21,815 nt of DNA from DASQDN01 sp035630195 (GCA_035630195.1 DASQLD010000397.1:1-21815), one strand, 5' to 3'; counted from the stretch's first letter, positions 1 to 8,311 are shown. Numbers and translations are program-made. Notes: generated by a model not told the origin, from the sequence alone.

Positions 1-32
1 CGCAAATTCCAAAGTGACTGAGATCCTGGGAG

Positions 33-1090
33 TTGCATCTGATCTGCAAACTGGTTGGTTGGATGTCCGGGTGGGGGATGATCCTGCCGGCGGGAGCCTC
101 ATGTGCCGTGAAAACGCGCGCCGCTCTGCAGCTGGAGAACGTGGCGCTCCGGCATCAGATCGGCGTCCTTCAACGGTCTGCGAAGAAGCGCCCGCAGTTG
201 CACACACCTGACCGACTCCTGTGGGTTTGGCTGTCGCGCGTGTGGGCAGATTGGCGCTCGGCGCTCGTTATCGTGAAGCCGGAAACCGTGATCGCCTGGC
301 ACCGCAAGGCATTTCGCCTTTTCTGGACGTGGAAGATCCGGCGAGGCAGCCCGGGCGGCCGCCGGTCCCACGCGAAGTCCGCGATCTCATCCGCCGCATG
401 AGCAGAGAAAATCCCGGTTGGGGAGCACCGCGCATTCACGGCGAGCTTCTGAAGCTCGGCATCAACGTCGGGGAGACGAGCGTGAGCAAATCTCGTGCGT
501 AATCGGAAACCGACGTCTCAAACTTGGCGGACCTTCCTCGAGAACCATATCAAGTCCCTTGTGTCCGTAGACTTCTTCACCGTCCCGACAAGCCGGTCTC
601 AGGTCCTTTACGTCTTCTGGTGATGGCACACGAGCGTCGCCGCATCATCCACTTCGCGGTGACTGCACATCCCACTGCCGAGTGGGCTGCGCAGCAGCTC
701 CGGGAAGCTTTTCCGTGGGACCGCGAGCCGCGCTTCCTGCTGCGCGATCGTGGCCGCATCTTCGGCCGTGATTTCGTCGAGCAGGTGAAGGCGATGGGTA
801 TCAAACAGGTACTGTCGGCCCCACGCTCGCCGTAGCAACGCGCCTATGTCGAACGAATGATTGGCACCATCCGTCGCGAATGCCTTGATCACCTTATTGT
901 GTTCAACGAGGCCAGCCTGTGCCGGCATCTTCAGGCGTTCATCGGCTACTATCACCGCACTCGCACGCATCTCGCACTGGACAAGGATGCGCCGGATCCA
1001 CGCAGTGTACAGCTCCCCGACGCTGGCCGCATCATCTCCATCCCCGAAGTGGGCGGGCTGCATCACAGGTACGAACGCCGAGCGGCCTGA
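33..1090 (+). pseudogene. Decayed integrase-core (DDE) transposase, IS481/IS3-like
   Basis: The reading is split over frames but assembles into one rve-type transposase. The N-terminal part (33 to about 345) contains ALRHQIGVLQRS and ALVIVKPETVIAWHRK. A frame change near 350 leads to PVPREVRDLIRRMSRENP and WGAPRIHGELLKLGIN. Near 490 it moves back to a frame carrying QTWRTFLENHIKSL and SVDFFTVPT (first catalytic Asp). Near 630 it changes again to AHPTAEWAAQQLREAFPWD and LLRDRG (second Asp). An in-frame TAG at 833-835 precedes QRAYVERMIGTIRRECLDHL (catalytic Glu). The protein ends in GGLHHRYERRAA. At least three frameshifts and one nonsense codon make it dead. I could not identify the terminal repeats, and bases 1-32 and 1091-1214 show nothing else. 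The exact IS family is uncertain. Confidence 0.85.
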
Positions 1091-1214
1091 CAAGGATCCT
1101 CGACGCGGCAACGAACAGATACCGGCTGCCCGCCGGTGTGCAATTTAACAACAGGGCGCTGTCCGATTCATTTACCGCCACAAGCGATCGCGTGCGCGAC
1201 CTTCTCTGGCCATA

Positions 1215-1227
1215 GCTTCCCGGTGCA
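1215..1227 (+). repeat. Left terminal inverted repeat of the first IS6 element
   Basis: GCTTCCCGGTGCA matches the right end GGTTCCCGGGGCA (read on the minus strand) at 11 of 13 positions. It lies just outside the transposase remnant. Confidence 0.6.
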
Positions 1228-1289
1228 AACTGCAGCTGCAGCTTATCTACCACTGTAAAGCCGGGCTGTCGCGCCGCAGTGACCTGATC

Positions 1290-1982
1290 GTGGCTTTCCG
1301 CGTCATCACCCCTCAAAACGCCGCCGAGGGAATTTCCGAGAGGCACAATCTCCGCTACAGCCTCTCGTACCGCGAAGTTCAGGAACTCCTCGCCGAGCGC
1401 GGCATCAACGTCGACCACTCCACGATCTGGCGATGGTGCAGCGCTACGCACCCGAGCTGGCGCTGCGCCAGCAAGCTCACCTGAAGCCGACAAACAAGAG
1501 CTGGCGCGTGGACGAACGTACGTAAGGGTGAAAGGCGAATAGTGCTACCTGTACCGCGCCGTACACTCTGAAGGTGCGACGGTCGAGTTCTTCTTATCAG
1601 CGTTCCGCGACAAAGAATCTGCCCAGAGCCTTTTCCGACGTGCAATCCGCCACGCGCTCCTCCACCACGCGTCATCAACACTGATCTCGCTCCCACCTAC
1701 CCCACAGCCATAGCCGGGCTGCAGCGCTCCGTCGATCTGCCACGCCGCTGTCGGCACCGGCCCGTGCAGTACCTCAATAACATCATGGAGCAAGATCACC
1801 GCTTTGTGAAGAAGCGGATTGTGGCGAAGCAGGGCTTCCGAGCGTTCGGATCTGCGCGGCGCACGGTCGACGGTTGTGAAGCGATCCATCGAATGAGGAA
1901 AGGGCAAGTGCGGTGGTTACCAGCGCGTGACATCGTGCGGAACAACCTCTACATCGACCGGCTCTTCGGCCTGGTCCGCTGA
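1290..1982 (+). pseudogene. IS6-family transposase, frameshifted
   Basis: Fragments in different frames assemble into an IS6 (IS26-like) DDE transposase. LRYSLSYREVQELLAERGIN and VDHSTIWRW come first. After a frameshift near 1440 come AHLKPTNKSWRVDER and TYVRVKGE (first Asp), with an in-frame TAG after KGE. Then come GATVEFFLSAFRDKESAQ and, after another shift near 1670, VINTDLAPTYPTAIAGL (second Asp). NNIMEQDHRFVKKRI supplies the catalytic Glu, and the protein ends in YIDRLFGLVR. The N-terminus is also degraded: the FKGRH-type start typical of the family is missing. There are several independent lesions, so it cannot make a working transposase. It differs clearly in sequence from the second IS6 copy in this window. 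Confidence 0.88.
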
Positions 1983-1993
1983 CACCTTTGAAC

Positions 1994-2006
1994 TGCCCCG
2001 GGAACC
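1994..2006 (-). repeat. Right terminal inverted repeat of the first IS6 element
   Basis: TGCCCCGGGAACC on the plus strand is the inverted partner of 1215-1227 and begins 11 bp after the transposase stop. Confidence 0.6.
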
Positions 2007-2119
2007 GCCCACCCTCTCGCGGACGTTCAGGGAATCCTTGCAACACAGCCCGCGGGCGAGCGGTATGTTGGACTGGTTCGCAAGCTGAAGCTCGACCCAT
2101 AGACAACGATGTAGATCGA

Positions 2120-4612
2120 TCAATTGCCGATCGTGCCAGTAGCTGATCTTTTCAAGCCGGCCCTGACGTAGCACTGAAATGGTCCCCAATAATAGGGCTT
2201 CGAGTAGCGAGTTGTTCGCATGTTCAGCTTCGCTTGCCTTAGGGCGGCGACGGGGCTCGCGCCTTGCTTCAGGCCGGCGTACATTCCGTCCATGATCTCC
2301 GCTGTTGACTCGTCGGCGACGTCCCATAAGCCTGCAACAACGGAGTGCGCTCCTGCTCTTAGAAAGGCCCATGCGAAGCCGACGAAACCCTCGCCGGAGT
2401 AGGCGCGAGCGCCGGACGTCCGGCACGCGGAGAGTGTCACGAGGCCTGCTTTCAACGGCACATCCATGACATCCCGGGCGTAGAGTTTGTAGCCATCGGT
2501 CGAAGGCGACAGGATGATCGCGGAGTCAAGAGGGCTATCGCGCTTCACTTCCGCGTGGGCGGAGATATGGATCATGTTGTACAGACTCGGATTCGCGTGC
2601 TTGTAGGCTTGCGGGTGCGCAGCCTCGCGTACCATCACGCGGCTGTCGGCTGGAACGAAGTTGCGGATACGCGATATCTCAACTCCCGCGTAGGGAAGGC
2701 GCGGGTACTCAGTGGAGACCAAGACGGGGTCGCCGATCAGCAGCGCGTTGTGTCGAGAAGTATCGCGTGTTCCGTCCTGAGCTTCCTGATAGATGCCGAG
2801 GGAGGGAGCAACGGCAACGGTCACGTCGTCAATCCAGTAGTGGGGACGTTCCGTGTAGACCGGCAGGGTTTCGAAATTTAGGCGGTGTAGCGCGCCATCG
2901 GGAACGATCACGACTCGGGCTCCGGAGGGGATCAAGGAAGCAGCCGGCGCGACGAGGCTCTCGTATAGCTTCCGTCCCGCGTCGGATTCGCTCGCCATCG
3001 GATCGCGCATCGATCCTTCGATAAAACCCTGGTAAGCCTCAACAAGTTTTGTGATCTCGGCGGCGGGCGGCAAAACGAACGAACGGATCCCTGATCCGGT
3101 GACGACCCAAAGAAAAGATCGCTGCGGGCCAAGCCAGTAAGAAAGCCAGATACTTCCGGAGTCTCTTGCCGTTCGTTGGAAGGCGCCGGGGGAGCTGGAA
3201 TTCCTTGGCGAGGACGGAAGGGAGAAGCGCGCCGCCATGATGCGGGCTCGGCTTGAATCGGCAACGCTCAGGGCTGCGACGGGATCGCCACGAACCATCA
3301 ACGTGTTCACGTACGCCTGATAGAACGAGATCAATCGGCCGAGGAAGGTGATCTTATGCTCGCTCCGGCTTAACGACGATTGATTTTCTTCGATCAACCG
3401 CAGGGCTGCTTCGAAGTGTTGATCCGCTTTGCGCGTTTGTTTCAACTCTTTCCAAACCAATGCCACGCCAAAATGAGCCTGCCAAGCTACCACCGGCATC
3501 GCGGCGGAGGCGATCAACGTCGACTCGTAGATGGATCGCGCCTGGTCAAGCCTTCCCCTGCCCCGCGCAACCGCCGCAGCGTTGAGGTTGAGAAAGGCCC
3601 GTGAGCGCGGCTCGGGCTTCAATGCGAGCGCTTGCTCTAATGCCGCCTCCGCGCCGTCCCAATCCCGTGTTTCGACCAACGCTGCTGTGAGGTTACCGGC
3701 CCACCTGGCTGCTTCCGGCAGGACACCAAACTGCTGCGCGGTTGCGAGCGCTCGGCGGTAATAGCGAATGGCTTCCTGTTGATTGCCTTGCGCGAGATAG
3801 GAAGTTCCGGTTTCGCCCAGAACCTCGGCCAGGCGCGCACTCGGCCGGGCAAGTTTCATCGCCTGCTCACGATACGAGATCGCCCGCTCGAAATCTCCGA
3901 GCTGGGAGTAGCACATGCCCAAGTTGTTCGCGGCTCCCGCGGTACGAAGATCGGCGCCGATGCGTTCGGTGAATGTCCGCGACTGCTCAAAAAGCGGGAT
4001 CGCCTCATCGCACCGTGAGCGCATCATCAGCAGCAATCCGAGACCAGTAAGCGCCTGAGCTTCGCGATAGGAATCCTTCCGGTCCGCGGCTTGCTGCCTT
4101 GCCCGGCGGAATGTTTCCGATGCCTGATCCAACCTTCCCTGCCGCGCGAGGACCTGTCCGATGAGCAGATCCGCTTCCGTGCGCAGTTCGCCCAAATTGC
4201 GCCGGTTCGCAAGATCGACAGCCGCCTGCAAGTTAGCGAACGCGTCACCGAACCGCGATTGCCGCATTTCGTACTTCGCCTGCAGGATGCGGCGCGTGAT
4301 CGCGAACTCGGGATTGTCCTCCTCTAACGGCGCGTTGGTATTCAGTAGAGCGAGCGCTTCATTGCTGCGATTCTGCTCCATGAACACTTCGGCGCGCAAA
4401 GCACGGAAACGCCAGAACCAGTCGGAATATTCGCGGCCGACCGTTGGGGCGCCTGGCCGGTCCAGAAGCCTTGTGCTGTTTTCGAAGTCGCCATCGCGAA
4501 GGTGTTCAACTGCTTTGTTGTAGATCTCCTGGGGTGACATCTCCGGCGTTGTGCGGAACGCGAGCGCACAGGCAAGCAAAAGATACGATGCCGGGTTCCA
4601 GCGTAACATCAT
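2120..4612 (-). CDS. TPR-CHAT protein (caspase-like peptidase candidate)
   Basis: An 830-residue protein. Residues 1-20 are hydrophobic (YLLLACALAF) with a lipobox-like LLAC, so export as a lipoprotein is possible but unproven. Residues about 28-410 are helical TPR-type repeats, for example YREAQALTGLGLLLMMRSRC and AGAANNLGMCYSQLGDFERA. The C-terminal third (about 480-820) is a CHAT domain. The presumed catalytic His lies in MIHISAHAE (H686) and the Cys in LVTLSACRTSG (C730). They are followed by the typical GEGFVGFAWAFLRAGAHSVV and GLWDV. Both residues of the dyad are present, so it could be an active cysteine peptidase; that is family knowledge, not shown here. The start is one of GTG 4615, ATG 4612 or ATG 4609, and none has a good ribosome binding site. 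It begins about 22 bp after the unknown gene upstream, as last gene of the sigma-factor operon. Confidence 0.9.
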   Translation of the reverse strand: MMLRWNPASYLLLACALAFRTTPEMSPQEIYNKAVEHLRDGDFENSTRLLDRPGAPTVGREYSDWFWRFRALRAEVFMEQNRSNEALALLNTNAPLEEDNPEFAITRRILQAKYEMRQSRFGDAFANLQAAVDLANRRNLGELRTEADLLIGQVLARQGRLDQASETFRRARQQAADRKDSYREAQALTGLGLLLMMRSRCDEAIPLFEQSRTFTERIGADLRTAGAANNLGMCYSQLGDFERAISYREQAMKLARPSARLAEVLGETGTSYLAQGNQQEAIRYYRRALATAQQFGVLPEAARWAGNLTAALVETRDWDGAEAALEQALALKPEPRSRAFLNLNAAAVARGRGRLDQARSIYESTLIASAAMPVVAWQAHFGVALVWKELKQTRKADQHFEAALRLIEENQSSLSRSEHKITFLGRLISFYQAYVNTLMVRGDPVAALSVADSSRARIMAARFSLPSSPRNSSSPGAFQRTARDSGSIWLSYWLGPQRSFLWVVTGSGIRSFVLPPAAEITKLVEAYQGFIEGSMRDPMASESDAGRKLYESLVAPAASLIPSGARVVIVPDGALHRLNFETLPVYTERPHYWIDDVTVAVAPSLGIYQEAQDGTRDTSRHNALLIGDPVLVSTEYPRLPYAGVEISRIRNFVPADSRVMVREAAHPQAYKHANPSLYNMIHISAHAEVKRDSPLDSAIILSPSTDGYKLYARDVMDVPLKAGLVTLSACRTSGARAYSGEGFVGFAWAFLRAGAHSVVAGLWDVADESTAEIMDGMYAGLKQGASPVAALRQAKLNMRTTRYSKPYYWGPFQCYVRAGLKRSATGTIGN

Positions 4613-4634
4613 CACTATTTCCGGAGAAGGAGGT

Positions 4635-5444
4635 TTAATCCCAACTGCCGTTCGGATCTGCCTCGGCGCATGCGGACTCTGCGTTGATGTGCGAGCCCAT
4701 GGCCAGGCGGATTATGGTGAGCCGGCGGTTGTACTCATTCATCAGCAACTCACCGAAGTAGATCTTTCCGAAACCTGTTAAGGGCAGCACATGCCCGTTA
4801 ATCTTTTTTCCGTTCCACTGGATGCTCCGAACGATGGAGGTGGACACGTATCCACCGACTCGCGGCAGGCGCTCGCCGAGAAGAGGCGCCTTTGTCGAAG
4901 ATCTTCGAAAGCGTCCGTTGTATCTCGTGTAGAAGGCGTTGTTGGTCCTGTACTCGGACTCGAAAAGCGCAAGCGTCCCAAATTTGGGAGTGAAGTCATC
5001 GAGTTCAACGACGATGCGTTTCCCGTTCAAGAACATCCCCACAGATCCGCCGAAAACCGCTTCGGTAATCTTTATGGATGGCTGCCCGCGCGTGGGATGG
5101 TCAGAAACGATGACAGCCTTGAGGACGTCCGCCTCGAAAGTAATGGGAGCGTTGGTTGCGGCAAAGGACTTGACCATCGATGTCACGGTGGTCACCGCAT
5201 GATTATCCGCGGGCCGAATGAGCCCAACACTCTCGGCTACGGTATCTCCCCATTTGAATATGTTGTTGAACGAAGAAGGTTTGCCGGTGGCGTAACTACG
5301 GCCGCCTGCTACGGTAAGCGCGCTGGAAGGAGGGCCCTCGATCGGCTTTGATACGGGCGTTCCTCCGATGTTAACAACCCGGCCGCCGAACGGCATCGCG
5401 TTTCCCCGGAAAACAAATCGAGATTGATCTGTAGTGATCGCCAT
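4635..5444 (-). CDS. Unknown protein between anti-sigma and CHAT genes
   Basis: A 269-residue protein beginning MAITTDQSRFVFRGNAMPFG. I do not recognise a named family. There is no signal peptide, transmembrane segment or obvious catalytic motif. The sequence alternates short hydrophobic stretches with Gly, Asn and Thr, suggesting a mostly beta fold. There are long charged loops, and the C-terminus contains ESACAEADPNGSWD. The start is well supported: AAGGAG lies 6 bp before ATG 5444. It sits 18 bp after the anti-sigma gene and about 22 bp before the CHAT gene, so it is almost certainly co-transcribed with both. The position suggests a partner or substrate of the CHAT protein, but this is inference from gene order only. 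Confidence 0.8.
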   Translation of the reverse strand: MAITTDQSRFVFRGNAMPFGGRVVNIGGTPVSKPIEGPPSSALTVAGGRSYATGKPSSFNNIFKWGDTVAESVGLIRPADNHAVTTVTSMVKSFAATNAPITFEADVLKAVIVSDHPTRGQPSIKITEAVFGGSVGMFLNGKRIVVELDDFTPKFGTLALFESEYRTNNAFYTRYNGRFRRSSTKAPLLGERLPRVGGYVSTSIVRSIQWNGKKINGHVLPLTGFGKIYFGELLMNEYNRRLTIIRLAMGSHINAESACAEADPNGSWD

Positions 5445-5462
5445 CCGTTGCTCCTTGTGGTT

Positions 5463-6134
5463 TTAGTTGATTTTCAATCTATACACCGAGCTCCGCTTGC
5501 TGGCGCTGGATTCGCCACCGATTGATTCTATACGTAGGATGTACTCAGTCGACGCCAGTACAGATGAGGGTATCAACAATTTCAAAGTAGCTCCGGGCTC
5601 GGGAGCTTTCGCTACGCCGTGCCGCAGAATCTCATCGGAGCCAGCGCGACGAAGTTTCCACGAGATATTCCGCGCCTCCAACGGAACGTCACATTCGAGC
5701 AGCACGAAGGGGCCTGACTGGCCGGGAGTAAGAGTGGTCACCTCACCACGGCTTTCGGGACGAAGCATCACCGCTGCGATCACCTGTGGTTCGATCGTCT
5801 CTCTTTTCTGCGTCGCTTGCCAGATAGCGCCGAGGACGGCGGCCACAAGCGCGCAGGGAACGAGCAAAGCGAATTGGGGACGCAGCCACCATGACCAGGA
5901 AAAGACCCCTTGTTTCCGGTCGGCCGACTCACCGACGTTTCGCTCCTGCGCGAGCCGTTGCTGCGGAGAGGCGTCCTTCCATACGATTTTTAAGACCGAC
6001 AGGTCTTTCACTTCCTGTGCGCAGATCGCACACGTAAAGTAATGCTCTTCGAAGGCATCACGCTCGGCCACCGTCAACTCGTCAAGAACATAGCGCTCGG
6101 AGGCAAGAATTGCCGCTGCTTGATGGTGCTCCAC
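5463..6134 (-). CDS. HC2 zinc-finger membrane protein, probable anti-sigma factor
   Basis: A 223-residue protein. The N-terminal cytoplasmic part carries the HC2 zinc-finger pattern H-x3-C-x2-C in EEHYFTCAICAQEVKDL (H31, C35, C38), which in anti-sigma factors binds the cognate ECF sigma factor. One transmembrane helix lies at about 86-107 (FALLVPCALVAAVLGAIW). The remaining about 115 residues form a probable periplasmic domain with beta-rich character (GPFVLLECDVPLEARNISW). The gene starts with GTG at 6134, which overlaps the sigma stop by one base (TAGTG). A GGAGG lies about 8 bp upstream. This arrangement implies translational coupling to the sigma gene. The periplasmic domain would be the natural sensory or cleavage target. 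The sigma partner is inferred from the overlap, not shown. Confidence 0.87.
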   Translation of the reverse strand: MEHHQAAAILASERYVLDELTVAERDAFEEHYFTCAICAQEVKDLSVLKIVWKDASPQQRLAQERNVGESADRKQGVFSWSWWLRPQFALLVPCALVAAVLGAIWQATQKRETIEPQVIAAVMLRPESRGEVTTLTPGQSGPFVLLECDVPLEARNISWKLRRAGSDEILRHGVAKAPEPGATLKLLIPSSVLASTEYILRIESIGGESSASKRSSVYRLKIN

Positions 6135-6859
6135 TAGACCTTCCTCCGATCCTCATTCTCTCCTGGCTTTCGATGTTGCTGCAGGGCGACTGGTCCGTGC
6201 CCGGAATCGGTGAGCAACTGGCGCAGCCGATTTCGAGCGCGGTGAAGAAGGACGCGAAGATAATCCCGATTCACTCCGCACATCCGGCAAATTTGATTCT
6301 TATCTCCCTCTTCGATCAGAACCGCTTGAAGGATCGTTCTGTCCTTTGCCGGCAGCTCATTCATCAGAGCGCGCACGGCCTGGCGCGATTCCTCCATTAG
6401 AAGTTCCGTTTCGCCATCGCAAGATCCGTCAGCCGGCTCCGGAGTGTTCTCGCCAAACTGTGCGGTTTTTCCGGCACGCCGGCCGTGCTCGAGCAGAACA
6501 TTGTTGCAGACAGAGTTTACGAAAGCTCCGAGACGGGAGGGGTCGTGCAAACCGGAACCTGCGCGCAAGGATCGGATCACTCGCAGAAATACTTCCTGGC
6601 GGATATCCATCACATCCTGACACGATCGCAAACGGTACCGGATCTTGATGAGCAGGAGAGGTTCAAAGTAGCCGACAAAGTGACGTTCGATCGCGGCATC
6701 GCCCTCGGTTAGAAGGCGGACATATTCGCTGTCGAACGAAAACAGTTCCGGCCGGCGCTCGCTGCGGTCTGATACCCATCCTTGCGGAACGACAGCGTGC
6801 GGTTCGCTCATCCGACCGGCTGTGACGTTGTCCCGATGAAGGTCCCGATGAAGCATCAT
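6134..6859 (-). CDS. ECF-type RNA polymerase sigma factor
   Basis: A 241-residue protein if it starts at ATG 6859. Region 2 spans about residues 44-127, with VMDIRQEVFLRVIRSLR, the usual polymerase-contact and -10 recognition segment. The linker holds acidic residues. Region 4 spans about 159-217 (LPAKDRTILQAVLIEEGDKN, then ICRMCGVNRDYLRVLLHRAR), a helix-turn-helix for -35 recognition. The open frame extends to 6907, but 6859 is preferred: GAGGGG lies about 9 bp upstream, overlapping the stop of the previous gene. A downstream Met at 6811 lacks a good binding site. It overlaps the anti-sigma gene by one base, which strongly supports a sigma/anti-sigma pair. A lengthened C-terminal tail rich in charged residues follows region 4. 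The target promoters are unknown; autoregulation would be typical for the family. Confidence 0.9.
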   Translation of the reverse strand: MMLHRDLHRDNVTAGRMSEPHAVVPQGWVSDRSERRPELFSFDSEYVRLLTEGDAAIERHFVGYFEPLLLIKIRYRLRSCQDVMDIRQEVFLRVIRSLRAGSGLHDPSRLGAFVNSVCNNVLLEHGRRAGKTAQFGENTPEPADGSCDGETELLMEESRQAVRALMNELPAKDRTILQAVLIEEGDKNQICRMCGVNRDYLRVLLHRARNRLRQLLTDSGHGPVALQQHRKPGENEDRRKV

Positions 6860-6872
6860 GACCGGGGTCCCC

Positions 6873-7445
6873 TCAGTTGCACGTGGCCCGCCGGGCCGAC
6901 ACACCATTCGACAAAGGCAACAGATCCCATTTGAGGCGCTGTTCCCGGGGCTCCTCGCGGATGAGGACGCGGTTTGCGCATCCTGCCTCGTTGAAAGTCT
7001 CGGGCAGAGGACGGTATTTGAGGATCGTGGTCAACCTGGCGCCGCCAATACGCTCCTCAGGGTAAAGCAGCCAAGTTGAGCGAATGCCCAGTTTGTTTAC
7101 GAACAAACGCTGCGTCTGGAAGATGAGACGCACGGGAATCCCCCAGCCCCGGTACTCGGGCAGGACCATCATCCCCCCGTAAAACGCCGTGGAGCCATAG
7201 ATCGGCGGGATTCCGTAGATCAGCCGAGATAAGGCGTCTTTCGTCGTGTCCACTACCGTCACCGCTCCGACCGGCCTCTTACGACCTTCCAGATAGGCGA
7301 GGATCGACATTGACGTTGTCCGCAAACCTTGGAGCGGTAGCGCCGGCGGCGCCGGATTCTTACCGAGAACAGGCCCTTGCAATTCTTCAAGATGCGAGCG
7401 TTCGCCGGTTGAAGTTACGGGACGGAAATCGAATCGCAGTTGCAT
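6873..7445 (-). CDS. GNAT-like acyltransferase
   Basis: A 190-residue protein starting MQLRFDFRPVTSTGERSHL. The central strand-turn-helix FYGGMMVLPEYRGWGIPVRL matches GNAT motif A, where the loop after the strand binds the acyl-CoA or acyl-carrier pyrophosphate. The following LIFQTQRLFVNKLGIR is the expected helix. The strand STWLLYPEE and ILKYRPLP resemble the C-terminal part of the fold. The substrate is unknown. The frame is open back to 7508, but Met 7445 is preferred because AAGGAG lies about 12 bp upstream and the peptide before it does not resemble the family. With this start the gene overlaps the metalloprotease end by 31 bp and ends 13 bp before the sigma factor. An N-acyltransferase associated with PEP-CTERM systems is one possibility, but the typical N-terminal motif of that family is not visible. 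Confidence 0.7.
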   Translation of the reverse strand: MQLRFDFRPVTSTGERSHLEELQGPVLGKNPAPPALPLQGLRTTSMSILAYLEGRKRPVGAVTVVDTTKDALSRLIYGIPPIYGSTAFYGGMMVLPEYRGWGIPVRLIFQTQRLFVNKLGIRSTWLLYPEERIGGARLTTILKYRPLPETFNEAGCANRVLIREEPREQRLKWDLLPLSNGVSARRATCN

Positions 7446-8311
7446 GCCTTTCGCTTGCTCCTTCTTTTGTCGGATGGGATCTGCTTTTGATGGATGGGAT
7501 CTACCCACCTATTCTTTACTGCGCGAAAAGTAGCCGTATTCCATCGCTTTATCACAGAGAAGAACAAAAGGGCGAACGCCACTGCAAATGTGAACACAGG
7601 TTCAGGCACAGATTGGTCACTCTGGAGGTTCAGGGTGTAACCGTAGGCGTCCGCGAGTAATGCCAGGTCGAGGTCTGATGGCAGCATTCGCTCGCCGCGG
7701 CCTTGAAAGGCAGTCAGCAAGTCGTATGCATGAAATGCGTCTGACAAATGTGTACCTTCGTAATCCGGGGCCAGGGTCGCTGTGACGCTGTCCCCGATAT
7801 AGTTGCGAAGAAAACCGTCGTCCGCCAGTTCTACTCGTGAACCGAACCGACTGTACGCTATGGTGAAGCCGAAGACGTGCGCCAACTCGTGATGTAGAAC
7901 CGTCAACAGGTCGTACTGTTGGGCGGCGGCGTTCGACCGCTTGCCCCGATAGTGCCAAGGAGCGGAACCCGCGACGAACTCCTCGGCACTTTCGGGAGTG
8001 GGATCGACGAACCATCCGAAGACGGCGCCCTCTCGTGAATCGATCTCCACTGTAGCCTCCTTTGGTAATCCGCGGGCATTCTGCACGAAGCCAAACGAAC
8101 TACCGAGGAGATCGCCCGCCAGATTGCGCATGGCGAACGACACTTTGACCGTAATCGGATCTGCTATCGTGTCTTCCCAAAATTGGGTTACATGCGAGAG
8201 GACGCTCAGTTCCGCGTCATCGAATCCGGAGACGCGCGCGTCAATGATCGCGGCATTTATCCATGAGCTGAAGCAGAGTCCGACGATCGACAGCAGTAAC
8301 GGTCTTCGCAT
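7415..8311 (-). CDS. PEP-CTERM-like secreted zinc metalloprotease
   Basis: A 298-residue protein with a signal peptide (about 1-20, RRPLLLSIVGLCFSSWINA). The zinc-binding HEXXH appears as LTVLHHELAHVFGF (H141, E142, H145). The usual third ligand of matrixin-like enzymes is not in the standard HxxGxxH position; His in GTHLSDAFH could serve. The region LPSDLDLALLADAYGYTLN resembles the C-terminal part of PEP-CTERM metalloproteases. A sorting signal is seen: VPEP at 235-238, a hydrophobic stretch 239-254 and basic KRW. Unusually, about 42 residues continue after it, rich in Lys and Arg, running into the next gene. A one-base shift near 7520 would give an early stop, so the tail may be an error or a mutation. 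GGAG lies about 10 bp before ATG 8311. Confidence 0.8.
   Translation of the reverse strand: MRRPLLLSIVGLCFSSWINAAIIDARVSGFDDAELSVLSHVTQFWEDTIADPITVKVSFAMRNLAGDLLGSSFGFVQNARGLPKEATVEIDSREGAVFGWFVDPTPESAEEFVAGSAPWHYRGKRSNAAAQQYDLLTVLHHELAHVFGFTIAYSRFGSRVELADDGFLRNYIGDSVTATLAPDYEGTHLSDAFHAYDLLTAFQGRGERMLPSDLDLALLADAYGYTLNLQSDQSVPEPVFTFAVAFALLFFSVIKRWNTATFRAVKNRWVDPIHQKQIPSDKRRSKRKACNCDSISVP

Larger units (their letters stand above)
1215..2006 (+). mobile_element. Degraded IS6-family insertion sequence
   Basis: The decayed IS6 transposase is enclosed by imperfect terminal inverted repeats: GCTTCCCGGTGCA at 1215-1227, and the reverse complement of GGTTCCCGGGGCA at 1994-2006 (11 of 13 match). The resulting length of 792 bp is in the usual range for IS6 elements of about 0.8 kb. 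The 8-bp flanks (1207-1214 and 2007-2014) do not match, so no target duplication is visible. This fits an old insertion or later rearrangement. The right end lies 113 bp beyond the stop of the CHAT gene, and that interval holds no recognisable gene. Confidence 0.7.

Noticed and set aside
4624..4636. AAGGAGG on the plus strand next to the CHAT start, as a ribosome binding site
   Set aside because: It is on the opposite strand to the genes here and leads only to a short frame that is a shadow of the anti-sense genes.
6860..6907. Longer N-terminus of the ECF sigma factor starting at 6907
   Set aside because: It overlaps the acyltransferase gene, and GAGGGG at a suitable distance supports ATG 6859.
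7446..7508. Acyltransferase start at 7508
   Set aside because: It would overlap the metalloprotease by 94 bp, and the extra Lys-rich peptide does not resemble the family.
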